Positions 51,870-60,872 of a stretch of DNA of 64,000 nt are shown piece after piece. The DNA is taken from the NCBI GenBank assembly GCA_963781305.1, contig CAWAFL010000013.1, positions 372,001 through 436,000 on the forward strand, written 5' to 3'. The DNA is from DASXMT01 sp963781305 (GTDB lineage Bacteria > Actinomycetota > Acidimicrobiia > Acidimicrobiales > RAAP-2). Positions within the stretch are counted from its first letter, which is position 1; each line of letters begins with the position of its first letter. The position numbers and the translations under genes are program-made. The notes beneath the pieces were generated by a model that saw only the letters and a program-made list of their open reading frames with translations, searched no databases and was not told the DNA's origin.

Positions 51870-53258
51870 ATGACCGATGAGCACTACGACGCGATCGTCA
51901 TAGGAACCAGCCAGGGCGGCCGGTTCCTCCCCGTCGAGTTGGCGAAGGCTGGCCAGAAGGTGGCACTCGTCGAGCGTGACCAACTCGGCGGCGTCTGTGT
52001 CAACAGGGGATGCACCCCGACCAAGACGATGGTCGCAAGCGCGCGACTTGCCTACCAGGCGCGCCGCGGCGCGGAGTACGGCGTGCGTATTGGTCCGGTA
52101 TCGGTGGACCTCGCCGCCGTGCGTGAGCGCAAACGGGCGATGGTCGCCGGCGCGCGGGAGAACTACGCCAGCCGCCTGGCCCAGGACGGGCTTGACCTGA
52201 TCGAGGGCGAGGCCCGTTTCACGGGGCCGAAGACGGTCGAGATCGCCTTGACGGTGGGCGGGGCACGGCAGATCAGCGCGCCGGTGGTCGTGATCGACAC
52301 AGGCACCCGGCCCAACCCGCTGGCGATCACCGGCACGGGCGACGTCGCCGTGCTCGATTCAACGTCGATCATGGAGTTGGACGAGCTCCCGGAGCATCTG
52401 ATCATCCTGGGCGGAGGCTACATCGGGCTGGAGTTCGGGCAGATGTTCCGCCGGTTCGGCAGCGAGGTCACCATCATCCAAAGCGCGGCGCGCCTGGCCA
52501 TGATCGAGGACGACGACGTCTCGGACGAGGTCGCCGCCATCCTGCGTGATGACGGGATCACGGTCCTGACCTCATCGATGGCGGTGCGGGTCGAGTCGGC
52601 CGAAGGTGGCCACTTGCGGCTGACCATTCGCACCGACGACGGTGAGCGACAGATCGAAGGCTCGCACCTGCTGTCGGCCATCGGCCGCATCCCGAATACG
52701 GACGCGCTCACCCCCGAGGCAGCCGGCATCCGTCTCAACGACCGCGGCTTCATCGAGGTTGACGAGCACCTGGAAACCAGTGTCCCCGGGGTCTACGCGA
52801 TGGGAGACGTCAAGGGTGGTCCGGGCTTCACCCACCTGTCCTACGCCGACTCCCGCATCTTGCACGCCAACCTCATCAGGCACGAGAAGGCGAGCACGCG
52901 GGACCGGATCGTCCCGTACACGGTGTTCATCGACCCGCAGCTCGGCCGCGTGGGCATGACCGAGCGCGAGGCCAGGGAGCAAGGATGCACGATCCGGGTG
53001 GCGAAGCTCCCGATGGGCGCCGTCATCCGGGCCATCGAGACCGGGGAGACGCGCGGCTTCATGAAGGCCGTCGTCGACGCGGACAGCGGGCAGATCCTGG
53101 GCTGCGCCGTCCTCGGCAGCGAAGGCGGCGAGATCATGACCATGATCCAGGTCGCCATGCTGGGCAAGCTCACCTACACCGCCATGGCGGACGCCATCTT
53201 CACGCACCCGCTGCTGGCGGAAGGCCTCAATACCCTCTTCGAGGTGTTTGACGCCTGA
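51870..53258 (+). CDS. pyridine nucleotide-disulfide oxidoreductase (mercuric reductase-like)
   Basis: A 462-residue flavoenzyme: FAD-binding VIGTSQGGRFLP (GxxxGG instead of GxGxxG), redox pair CVNRGC (Cys43, Cys48), NAD-binding LIILGGGYIGLEFGQMF, GVYAMGDVKGG and a dimerisation domain ending THPLLAEGLNTLFEVF with the catalytic His. This is the dihydrolipoamide dehydrogenase/mercuric reductase group; no N-terminal HMA domain or merR gene is present, so a mercury role is not supported. Confidence 0.9.
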   Translation: MTDEHYDAIVIGTSQGGRFLPVELAKAGQKVALVERDQLGGVCVNRGCTPTKTMVASARLAYQARRGAEYGVRIGPVSVDLAAVRERKRAMVAGARENYASRLAQDGLDLIEGEARFTGPKTVEIALTVGGARQISAPVVVIDTGTRPNPLAITGTGDVAVLDSTSIMELDELPEHLIILGGGYIGLEFGQMFRRFGSEVTIIQSAARLAMIEDDDVSDEVAAILRDDGITVLTSSMAVRVESAEGGHLRLTIRTDDGERQIEGSHLLSAIGRIPNTDALTPEAAGIRLNDRGFIEVDEHLETSVPGVYAMGDVKGGPGFTHLSYADSRILHANLIRHEKASTRDRIVPYTVFIDPQLGRVGMTEREAREQGCTIRVAKLPMGAVIRAIETGETRGFMKAVVDADSGQILGCAVLGSEGGEIMTMIQVAMLGKLTYTAMADAIFTHPLLAEGLNTLFEVFDA

Positions 53259-53396
53259 CTACATGATTTGGGCAGCTCCCATGGCGATTGCCTGACCATT
53301 CTCGATTCGGTCATCGAGACGGTACGTTGGCCTGGTGTGGACAGGGACAATCGGCACGAGTAACGGCGCGGCGGCCGGTCACCCGATCGGAGTCCG

Positions 53397-54980
53397 ATGG
53401 CGATGATCGAGCGCCAAGAATGTCTTGACGTTGGGGATCGGCAGGCCCTTCGCCCGATTCCACTGAGAGTGGCCGGGATCACGGGTTTCATCGGTTCGGT
53501 CCTCATCCTCATCGGCGTCGCACAGAACGGGTCGCCGTTCGCGTCGAAACTGCCTGATGCCTGGTTCTTCGGTACGGGAAACGGTGCCTCGGGGGCCAAC
53601 CAAAACGGCACGTTTGTGGGCATCATGGTCTTGTATCTGGGCGTCGCTCTCATGATCGGCTCTTGGTGCGAGGTCGTTCGGACCCTACGCCGACATCCGG
53701 CGACTCCGGTCGGACCGGTGGCGGCGATGATCGTCGCATGGGCGGTTCCGGTGTTGGTGATGCCACCGCTGTTCAGTCGGGACGTCTACAGCTACGCGGC
53801 ACAGGGCGAAATGGTCAGTCGGGGGATCAACCCGTACATCCACGGACCGACCACACTTGGGCATGGTCCTGTTCTCGGGCTCGTCGATCCGATCTGGCTA
53901 AGCGCGCGCGCTCCATACGGACCAGCTTGGGAGCGACTTGCCGGGGGGATCGTCCAGCTCGCGCGTCACGACGTGATCGCGGAAGTCGTCGGATTTCGGA
54001 TCATCGCGCTGATCGGGATCGGATTGATCGCATGGGGAGTTCCCGCTCTGGCCCGGTCGGTTGGCCGTGATCCAGCGACGGCCCTCGCGTTGGCTGTCCT
54101 GAACCCCCTTGTCCTGTTGGTACTCCTGGGTGGAGCCCACAACGACGCATTGATGTTAGGACTGCTCGTCGCCGGCTGCGCCGCAGCTCGGCGGAATCAC
54201 GTCTTCATCGGATTGATGCTGTGCGCGCTGGCTGCCGAGGTCAAGGTGCCGGCTCTGATCGGTGCGTTCTTCATCGGGTGGTGGTGGAGCGATGGCGCAA
54301 ACGCGCTGCGGCAACGTATTCCCCGTGTCCTTGGCGCGATCCTGACCGCTCTTGCCCTGATGGGGGTGATCGGGCTGGTATCTGGCCTCGGGTGGCGGTG
54401 GCTCGACGAACTCAGCAATCCGGGAGTGGTGGTGTCTTGGGTGGACCCGGTGACCGCCATCGGCCTATCGCTCAGCCACGTTTCCACGGCCCTTGGCTTT
54501 GGCGCTCACTCCTCGGCCTATGTCCAGTCCGCCAGGGTCGTGGGTGTCGCGCTGGCCGCAGTCATCTCGATCGGATTGGTCTTGCGCTCTCGTCGGATGG
54601 GGGCCATGCAGGCCCTGGGTTGGAGTCTTCTCGTCTTCGTGGTCTTGGGGCCGGTGGTGTGGCCCTGGTACGAGACCTGGGGATTCGTCTTTCTCGCCGT
54701 GATTGCAGAGGCATGGACACTGCCACTACTGCTGGCGCTCTCCGCGGTCGCCTGCTTTGCTGACCTTCCGAGTGTCCGTTTCTTCGAGACAACCAATCCG
54801 ACTCTGGCCATCGTCTGTTGGACGCTACTTGTGGGAATGACCGTCTCATATGTGGCCGTCCGGCTGGCGCCCTCCGCCTACAAGTTCTCCTCGATCGACG
54901 ACAAGCCATCGAGGATTGCAACGATCTCGGATCGAGCGCTCACAGAGCAGTTTCCTGCCGACATCGCGGCGAAGCAGTGA
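53397..54980 (+). CDS. polytopic GT-C mannosyltransferase, MptB-like
   Basis: A 527-residue membrane protein with around twelve helices. An early loop has FSRDVYSYAAQGEMVSRGIN-PYIHGP, the hallmark of polyprenol-phosphomannose-dependent alpha-1,6-mannosyltransferases (MptA/MptB), with the Asp expected to be catalytic. Later NPLVLLVLLGGAHNDALMLG is also typical. These act at the outer face of the membrane in lipomannan-type glycolipids. The start is ATG 53397; an upstream longer frame is not conserved. Confidence 0.85.
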   Translation: MAMIERQECLDVGDRQALRPIPLRVAGITGFIGSVLILIGVAQNGSPFASKLPDAWFFGTGNGASGANQNGTFVGIMVLYLGVALMIGSWCEVVRTLRRHPATPVGPVAAMIVAWAVPVLVMPPLFSRDVYSYAAQGEMVSRGINPYIHGPTTLGHGPVLGLVDPIWLSARAPYGPAWERLAGGIVQLARHDVIAEVVGFRIIALIGIGLIAWGVPALARSVGRDPATALALAVLNPLVLLVLLGGAHNDALMLGLLVAGCAAARRNHVFIGLMLCALAAEVKVPALIGAFFIGWWWSDGANALRQRIPRVLGAILTALALMGVIGLVSGLGWRWLDELSNPGVVVSWVDPVTAIGLSLSHVSTALGFGAHSSAYVQSARVVGVALAAVISIGLVLRSRRMGAMQALGWSLLVFVVLGPVVWPWYETWGFVFLAVIAEAWTLPLLLALSAVACFADLPSVRFFETTNPTLAIVCWTLLVGMTVSYVAVRLAPSAYKFSSIDDKPSRIATISDRALTEQFPADIAAKQ

Positions 54981-55064
54981 TTCCAACCGGAAGCAGGGAA
55001 GTGCTCCCAACGCCGCCACCCACTAGGCGCAACGGGGAGAAGACGCCCAAGTTGGCACCTCCCA

Positions 55065-55496
55065 CTATGCGAGATGAGGCTCCACCAGGAGCAGTTGGTT
55101 CCCGTCGGGATCGCGGAACCAGAACATCGGCGGTTGGGGCTCCGCTTGCTCAACGGCGCCAATGCGGGCCTTCAAGCTCGATCCGATACGGGCGATACCA
55201 GCGTCGATATCGATTCCGAGCTGCTTCATGTGCTCATAGGCGTTATCAATGTCGCTGGTGTTGAGGATGATCCCCGTCCGGATGCCGACAGGATCCGGTC
55301 CTGCTGGTACTAGGGCCAGCCCGGTCGTTGCACCCGGCGGATAGACCTCGATCCATCGGTGACCGTCGCCCCAGGGGAAGTCAGCGCGCACCTCGAAGCC
55401 AAGCGCTTGGTAGAACTCGAGAGATCTGGACTGGTCGCTTGTCGGAATGGTCACGAGCTGAACAAGGTCGATTCCCAGTGAGGAGTTGCTGGTCAT
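55065..55496 (-). CDS. VOC-family (glyoxalase-like) protein
   Basis: A 143-residue VOC protein: VQLVTIPTSDQSRSLEFYQA, HRWIEVYPPGATTGLALVPA, MFWFRDPDGNQLLLVEP. ATG 55496 has ACAGGAGG. A perfect palindrome lies 21 bases upstream. It converges with the mannosyltransferase gene. The target molecule is unknown. Confidence 0.87.
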   Translation of the reverse strand: MTSNSSLGIDLVQLVTIPTSDQSRSLEFYQALGFEVRADFPWGDGHRWIEVYPPGATTGLALVPAGPDPVGIRTGIILNTSDIDNAYEHMKQLGIDIDAGIARIGSSLKARIGAVEQAEPQPPMFWFRDPDGNQLLLVEPHLA

Positions 55497-55516
55497 GTCC
55501 CACCTCCTGTCGTCGG

Positions 55517-55535
55517 CTGTTGCAGGTTGCAACAG
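55517..55535. promoter_or_regulatory. perfect palindrome before the VOC gene
   Basis: CTGTTGCA-GGT-TGCAACAG, 8 base pairs. TTGCAAC-type palindromes are typical of ArsR-like repressors of VOC genes, yet no regulator is adjacent. Confidence 0.6.
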
Positions 55536-55747
55536 AGTTACGACGGTGGAGAGCGATCGAACTCATCGGTGATCACAATGTTCTTGAAAGGCATCCCTGA
55601 CCCGACGTCGCGTCAGGCTCGCCCGCAGAGTCCGGCGCAGGACAGCGGAACGACCTAAGGTGCTTTTGTGGGCCATGGCGCAACCGGACTGGATCGCTTC
55701 CGGTCTTGGTTGCCGACCGTGTTCCCGACTGGACAGATTGGGGCGCT

Positions 55748-56524
55748 GTGGGTAATTCAGTCATGTTCCGACTCGATGGCCACGTGGCCACCATTACCTA
55801 CAACCGACCGGATGCTCTGAACGCCATCAACGCGGAGATGAGGCGCGACCTCAATGACGCTTTCTCGCGCTTCCGTGACGACGAGGACGCATGGGTGGCT
55901 ATCGTCACCGGTTCAGGACGGGCTTTTTGTGTCGGCGGGGACCTTCGCGACGGAGCTGGGTCCGCGGGGGAGTTCGCAGGGTCGTTCTGGGAGAAGCCGA
56001 CGCTGAATTCCTTCGAGAGCGGATGGGAGATCTTCAAGCCGGTCATTGCTGCTGTGAATGGGTACTGCCTGGGCTACGGGCTCACGCTCGCCAGCTGGTG
56101 CGATTTCGTCCTGGCCAGTGACCGCGCCGAGTTCGGTCTTCCGGAGGCGAGGCTCGGATCCCCGGCCATCGTGGCATCGATACGCCTGCCGCAGCGCATC
56201 AACTGGGCCGATGCGATGGAGCTGCTGTTCACCGGGGAGCGCATCGATGCTGAGCGAGCCCACTCTATGGGTCTGGTCTGGAGGGTCGTCCCTCATGACG
56301 CTCTGCTCGACGAGGCCAATGCGCTGGCTAAACGCCTCCTCGACGGAGCGCCTCTGGCTCAGCGAGCCATGAAGGAGATGGCGATGCGGACTCGGCACAT
56401 GGCGACGCTGGAGGCCATCCGCTTCGGCGAGACCATGCGGCACGTCGCCGGCGGGACCCAGGACGCGGCCGAGGGTCGTCAGGCCGCAGCGGAGCACCGC
56501 CCGCCGCGCTGGACCGGGCGATGA
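55748..56524 (+). CDS. enoyl-CoA hydratase/isomerase family protein
   Basis: A 258-residue crotonase-fold enzyme: VATITYNRPDALNAI, GSGRAFCVGGDL (oxyanion hole), AAVNGYCLGYGLTLASWCDF, and FGLPEARLGSPAIV with one candidate acid. It ends RPPRWTGR, typical of the family. GTG 55748 with GGGG upstream gives a normal start; a TTG at 55706 would add fourteen residues. Reaction unknown; fatty-acid or aromatic degradation is likely. Confidence 0.85.
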   Translation: MGNSVMFRLDGHVATITYNRPDALNAINAEMRRDLNDAFSRFRDDEDAWVAIVTGSGRAFCVGGDLRDGAGSAGEFAGSFWEKPTLNSFESGWEIFKPVIAAVNGYCLGYGLTLASWCDFVLASDRAEFGLPEARLGSPAIVASIRLPQRINWADAMELLFTGERIDAERAHSMGLVWRVVPHDALLDEANALAKRLLDGAPLAQRAMKEMAMRTRHMATLEAIRFGETMRHVAGGTQDAAEGRQAAAEHRPPRWTGR

Positions 56525-56695
56525 AGGACGCGGCTGACCACTAGGTGGGACAAGTGGGACCGACTGTGGATGGGTCGTCACGACTCGTATTCACGGTGGT
56601 GGCACCACCAGAAGTCGGTTTTGTTGCGCCCGACGGGGGCCCGTTCGTGCGACTGGTGGCCGCCCCTTGTCCGCCGGTCGCGACAGAATGGAAAC

Positions 56696-57307
56696 GTGAC
56701 CGCAACCGACCCCGCACACGACTGGGATGAATCCTACGTAGGCCCGTCGCCGCCGTGGGACATCGGCCGCCCGCAGCCTGCCTTCGTCCGCCTCGCCGAC
56801 GCCGGCGCGCTCAGCGGCGTACTCCTCGACGCCGGCTGCGGTACCGGCGAGCACACGATCCTCGCCGCTCGCTACAGCACCCGCGCCCTTGGTATCGACG
56901 TCTCTCCGCGGGCCATCGAGATCGCCCGCCGCAAGGCCGTCGAGCGTGGCGTCGACGCCAGCTTCGAGGTGCTCGACGCGCTTCGTCTCGTCACGCTCGG
57001 CGAGGCCTACGACACAGTCGTCGACAGCGGGCTGTTCCACGTCTTCGACGACGCTGCTCGTGCCCGGTACGTCGCGGCTGTTCACGCGGTCCTCCGCCCC
57101 GGTGGCCAGCTTCTCCTCATGTGCTTCAGCGACCGCCAACCTGGGGACTGGGGTCCCCGACGCGTCACCGAAGGCGAGTTGGTGGCGGCGTTCGGCTCCG
57201 GCTGGCGGATCGACTCGCTCGCCCCAGAACTCTTCGACATCAACCCGGGCCTTGGTTCCCCTACCGCCGAGGCGTGGCTAGCCCAGATCGTCCGGCTGGC
57301 GCCCTAG
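56696..57307 (+). CDS. class I SAM-dependent methyltransferase
   Basis: A 203-residue methyltransferase: PPWDIGRPQPAFVRLADAG, motif I VLLDAGCGTGEHTILAA, LGIDVSPRAIEIARRKAVER, and VLRPGGQLLLMCFSDRQPGD. This is the thiopurine-methyltransferase-like/ tellurite-resistance group (Methyltransf_25). The start is GTG 56696. The substrate is unknown. Confidence 0.88.
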   Translation: MTATDPAHDWDESYVGPSPPWDIGRPQPAFVRLADAGALSGVLLDAGCGTGEHTILAARYSTRALGIDVSPRAIEIARRKAVERGVDASFEVLDALRLVTLGEAYDTVVDSGLFHVFDDAARARYVAAVHAVLRPGGQLLLMCFSDRQPGDWGPRRVTEGELVAAFGSGWRIDSLAPELFDINPGLGSPTAEAWLAQIVRLAP

Positions 57308-57963
57308 TAAGGGAATCTCTGGCAGGCGGGCTCAGGTTGCCTGATGGGCAGGGGGCTAATGTCATGTCCCGAGCCGGGATTCGGTTATCTCGTAAGTTGC
57401 AGCTTGCCTGGCCAGCCGGGGATTGTTCGGGTGCCCAGTCGCAGAGAAATGAGCGCGATGGCAGAGGACGGAGAGTTGGGCGGACTGGACGGCCCAGCCG
57501 GGGGTGAGAACGACGGACCAAATCCCGTGCATCCCCTCGGCACCGGAGATGGGTGGCTTCTCGGGGTCGCGCCTGGCGGGCTCGGAAGCAGTCCGGTGAT
57601 TTCGGAGCCGAGGAGGGTCAACTCCCCTCGAGTCGGCCCGACCCGACCCGTTGATCCCATCGAGCCCCCTGTGGGCGATGAAGTACCTCCGGCACGCGCG
57701 GTTGGGCCGCTCACCCGACCGTGAGTTTGACCAGATCCGCTGGGCGTCCGCCGACGAAGACAGAGGCGCCATTGTCTACGTGATCGACGACGGCGATGAT
57801 CATTGCATGGTGGCCCGATTGGTTGGCGTATCAGCCGATGGGTGCACGTACTGCTTGGTGGCACGCGTCAAGCGGCTGGATTTCGAGGCAGCGTTCGATA
57901 TGCGGCTCGAAACGCCGCCGTCGCCATCGGTCGGACTCGAAAGGCAGCGTATAGGGTCTCGGA
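57308..57963. other. region without a firmly supported gene
   Basis: Between the methyltransferase and the reductase gene lies GC-rich sequence. A proline/glycine-rich plus-strand frame at 57344-57724 looks non-coding. The only frame with protein-like content is at 57678-58178 (listed separately, low confidence). Confidence 0.4.
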
Positions 57964-58178
57964 TCAGAGTGAGAGGACGCCGTCAGGGCCGACCGCCCGG
58001 GTTTCGACCAAGCGGAATTTCAGCCGGCCGATGCCGTCAGGGAACAGACGCCGTCCTCGTCCGAGCACGGTCGGGAACACCATCAGTCGCAGCTCGTCAA
58101 CGAGCCCGTTGCCCAACAGCGTCCCGACCAAGGTTCCGCTACCGGCGACCAGAATCGGGCCCTCGGTCTCGTTCTTGA
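57678..58178 (+). CDS. possible hypothetical protein, partly antisense to the reductase gene
   Basis: From ATG 57678 the frame reads MKYLRHARLGRSPDREFDQI, then IVYVIDDGDDHCMVARLVGV and CLVARVKRLDFEAAFDMRLE, which looks protein-like. After about residue 90 it turns Arg/Pro-rich and overlaps the convergent reductase gene by 215 bases. Likely either a small real protein truncated or frameshifted at its 3' end, or chance. Confidence 0.3.
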   Translation: MKYLRHARLGRSPDREFDQIRWASADEDRGAIVYVIDDGDDHCMVARLVGVSADGCTYCLVARVKRLDFEAAFDMRLETPPSPSVGLERQRIGSRIRVRGRRQGRPPGFRPSGISAGRCRQGTDAVLVRARSGTPSVAARQRARCPTASRPRFRYRRPESGPRSRS

Positions 58179-58515
58179 GCTCAGCGACCCGTTCTGGGAC
58201 GTTGTCGGAGATCACCACCGTGTTCTCCCATTCGGGATTCGTCAGCGTCGACGACACGACGTACTTTCGCCCCTGGTTGATCTTGTCGGCGAAGTCACCT
58301 TCCCGGCTCGGCCACGCCTTGGCGAACCCCTCGTAGGTAACCCGCCCGAACAGCTGGACCTCAGCAGCATTCAACTCGTCGAGCTTGTACTGGTCGCCGT
58401 CGGCGCCACGGTCGTATTCGAAATTCCATCCGCCGTGCTCGTAGGTCTCAGCCCCGCCCGGATCTTCGAACACCCCATCGATCGATACGAACTCAGTCAC
58501 TGTAAGCGCGCCCAT
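57964..58515 (-). CDS. dihydrofolate-reductase-like (RibD C-terminal) protein
   Basis: A 183-residue RibD_C-fold protein: LTVTEFVSIDGVFEDPGGAE, LFGRVTYEGFAKAWPS, ILVAGSGTLVGTLLGNGLVD, LRLMVFPTVLGRGRRLFPDG. A stand-alone dihydrofolate-reductase-like enzyme of unknown target, distinct from the member at 44160. Confidence 0.9.
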   Translation of the reverse strand: MGALTVTEFVSIDGVFEDPGGAETYEHGGWNFEYDRGADGDQYKLDELNAAEVQLFGRVTYEGFAKAWPSREGDFADKINQGRKYVVSSTLTNPEWENTVVISDNVPERVAELKNETEGPILVAGSGTLVGTLLGNGLVDELRLMVFPTVLGRGRRLFPDGIGRLKFRLVETRAVGPDGVLSL

Positions 58516-58635
58516 CTTGGACTCCTCTCTCGGCTCTCGCCACTACGACGATTGCTCCGGCAGAAACTCATCTGTCGCCGGTCAAGTCGCTGGGACGTAT
58601 TGCTGAACCTTCGCTGTGACATTCATGTCGTGCCC

Positions 58636-59385
58636 TCACGGTCTCGAGGCCTTGGCCCCGGTCACCAGGCGCTCTCGGTCGAACATCCGAGCGACGATCC
58701 GCGAGGCCCGGACATCGATCACCAGGAGGCCGATAGCAAACAGGATGGCAACCAGGAATGTCGGATGGATCACACCGACCGCCAAAAGCACGAAGAGGCC
58801 GATCAATGGAAGGCTCGCCAACGTCCCTAGTTGCTGGGCCACCCGGATTTCGCTCGCCCGGACAGAGATCGCCATTCCGACCACGATGGACCAGCCGGCC
58901 AATAGGGGAGCGAAGAGAAAGAGGGCAAGCAGGATCGGACCCTGGTGGAACAGGGCCGAGGCGACCGCGGGGTTGGCGAACAGTCGAACCGCAGCAAGAA
59001 AGAGCCCGAATACCGCGTAGGACAAGGTCACCGTGGGGATCATGACCGCCACTGCCTTGCCCAAGATGAACTCTTGTTTGCGAATGGGCGTGGTGAGCAA
59101 GGGCTCGAGCGTCCCCTGTTCACGCTCGCCTACGACCGAGTACGCGGCGAGAGTGGAGGGCATGATGACGGGAATGATGAGAAAGAATACGAGGGAAATA
59201 CTGACCGTCTTGTCCAGGGTGGAAATCGGTTTGGACGCCGAGGTGAGGAAGATGGTGAGGACGGGATTAATGAGAAAGAGGCAGGGCAGGATGGACATGG
59301 TCACGACGATGGACCGATTGCGCTGGTAGTCCCGCAGCTCCTTGCGGACGACGGCGCGGATGCGCGGGGCATCGAAGGCCGTCAT
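58636..59385 (-). CDS. ABC-2 type transporter permease
   Basis: A 249-residue membrane protein with about six helices: N-terminal VVRKELRDYQRNRSIVVTMS, then VVGEREQGTLEPLLTTPIRK (the ABC-2 signature), and FLFAPLLAGWSIVVGMAIS. The start overlaps the ATPase stop by four bases (ATGA, 59382-59385). Forms an exporter with it. Function probably efflux or membrane-component export. Confidence 0.88.
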   Translation of the reverse strand: MTAFDAPRIRAVVRKELRDYQRNRSIVVTMSILPCLFLINPVLTIFLTSASKPISTLDKTVSISLVFFLIIPVIMPSTLAAYSVVGEREQGTLEPLLTTPIRKQEFILGKAVAVMIPTVTLSYAVFGLFLAAVRLFANPAVASALFHQGPILLALFLFAPLLAGWSIVVGMAISVRASEIRVAQQLGTLASLPLIGLFVLLAVGVIHPTFLVAILFAIGLLVIDVRASRIVARMFDRERLVTGAKASRP

Positions 59386-60449
59386 TGCGTGCGCGCCTCG
59401 ACATCCTCGTCAACCAGTTCGAGGTACACGTCCTCGAGCGAATGCTGTGCCTCGCTGATCGAGAGAACATCGGCTCCGACGGCGACCAAGGCTCGTGTCA
59501 CCTCGGGGGCAGCGGATCTCGGATCAGTTATCGAAAGTTCATACGACCCCGGAGCTTCCGACCGCCAACCCTTGACGGCGGTAACGCCAGAAAAGAGCCG
59601 ATCAGGGTCGGTGAGCGGCGCGAGGGTCTTGACGAGAAGTCCGTTCTTGAAGAGCTGATCTCGGAGCTCTGCGGGCCGACCGATGGAGCGCAGGGTGGTG
59701 TTGAGGATGGCGACCCGGTCGCAGAGCTTTTCGGCTTCTTCGAGCCGGTGGGTTGTGAGAAAGATCGTCACCCCTCTCTGTCGGAGCCCGTTGACCAGGT
59801 CATGCGCCTCGTGGGCCGCTACCGGGTCGAGGCCCGACGTCGGTTCGTCGAGGAACATGATCTTCGGGTCGCTGAGCAGCGTTCGGGCCAACCCCACCCG
59901 TTGGCGAAGCCCTTTGGATAGCCCGCCGCAGAGGTCCCCGGCACGTTCACCGAGGTTGACGGCCTCGAGGGCGTCTCTGGTCCGTTTCCCGGCCTGGTGA
60001 AGACCGTAGAGGCCGGCGAAGTACTGCAGGTTCTCAGCCACCGTCAGACGCAAATAGAGCCCGGGTGCTTCCGGCATGACGGAGATGCTTCGCCGTATTT
60101 CCACTCCGTTCTCCGGCTTGAGCGGGATACCGGCCACTATGGCTGAGCCCGAGGTCGGGGCGATCAACGTGCCGAGCGTGCGGACGGTGGTGGTCTTACC
60201 TGCGCCATTGGGTCCCAGGAAACCGAACACCTCGCCATAGGCGACATGGAAGGAGACGTCGGAGAAAGCGGTTCGTTCTCCGAAGCGCTTTGTCAACTGG
60301 TTTACGACCAGGGCCGTGTGGTCCGTCGAGCCCCCGAGCACCGGTGCGTCGTCAAACGCCTGAGTGCGAGCACCCGATCGAGGAGCATTGGGTTCTCGCT
60401 TTGGGCCGCCCTCAGCGTCGATGTCGGTTGGTTTGTTCCGCAGCGTCAT
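59382..60449 (-). CDS. ABC transporter ATP-binding protein
   Basis: A 355-residue ATPase: a ~45-residue N-terminal extension, then LVVNQLTKRFGERTAF, Walker A LGPNGAGKTTT, signature GGLSKGLRQRVGLARTL, Walker B IMFLDEPTSGLDP and TTHRLEEAEKLCDR. ATG 60449 has GGGAG; a GTG further up is possible. Partner of the overlapping permease. The order ATPase-permease and lack of a regulator differ from the exporter at 9-11 kb. Confidence 0.9.
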   Translation of the reverse strand: MTLRNKPTDIDAEGGPKREPNAPRSGARTQAFDDAPVLGGSTDHTALVVNQLTKRFGERTAFSDVSFHVAYGEVFGFLGPNGAGKTTTVRTLGTLIAPTSGSAIVAGIPLKPENGVEIRRSISVMPEAPGLYLRLTVAENLQYFAGLYGLHQAGKRTRDALEAVNLGERAGDLCGGLSKGLRQRVGLARTLLSDPKIMFLDEPTSGLDPVAAHEAHDLVNGLRQRGVTIFLTTHRLEEAEKLCDRVAILNTTLRSIGRPAELRDQLFKNGLLVKTLAPLTDPDRLFSGVTAVKGWRSEAPGSYELSITDPRSAAPEVTRALVAVGADVLSISEAQHSLEDVYLELVDEDVEARTQ

Positions 60450-60872
60450 TCGCGGGCTCCCACGGGCGGCGAACGCGATCGTCACACGCCACCCTGACGC
60501 TATCGCTTGGTGTCCATCTCCGGATGGGGGGCGCTTGAGTATGGGTTGAGAGGCTGAGATCCGGTCAAATCTCATGCTGTCGTCGTGCGCGAGCCGCGCG
60601 GGCCCCAACACGCCTTGCAGCTGAAGGTGAATTGCCAGGTCCTCCAGGGAGCACTAGGAGAGGTGTCTGGGAAAGGAGGCGGGATTCTGGAGTCCGTCAT
60701 CTCGCGGCGGGTCGTCGTCCAGCACGGCACGGCTACACGTGGTTGACCACGTCCCAGCCGGCCAGCCGGCCAGCCGGTTCTGGCCCTTCTAGTGGATCGA
60801 GGGCGGCTGGCTGCTCGTGCTGTCGGAGCTCCTTACCGCCCTGACCGTCTGTCTGGTCCGCCGCCGGGCAGT
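60450..60872. other. intergenic region with repeats
   Basis: No credible gene in about 420 bases. It contains a palindrome ACGTGG-TTGA-CCACGT (60737-60752) and directly after it three tandem copies of CCAGCCGG (60754-60777). It is the divergent promoter region between the ABC ATPase and the CHAP protein. Confidence 0.45.
60754..60777. repeat. three tandem copies of CCAGCCGG
   Basis: Three adjacent, identical 8-base units directly after the ACGTGG palindrome at 60737-60752, about 100 bases before the CHAP gene. Possibly slippage; no function known. Confidence 0.6.

Noticed and set aside
51870..53258. Mercuric reductase (merA)
   Set aside because: No HMA domain, no C-terminal Cys pair and no mer genes nearby; only the general disulfide oxidoreductase fold is supported.
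57344..57724. 126-codon plus-strand frame
   Set aside because: Very rich in Gly and Pro with no recognisable domain, and no ribosome binding site.
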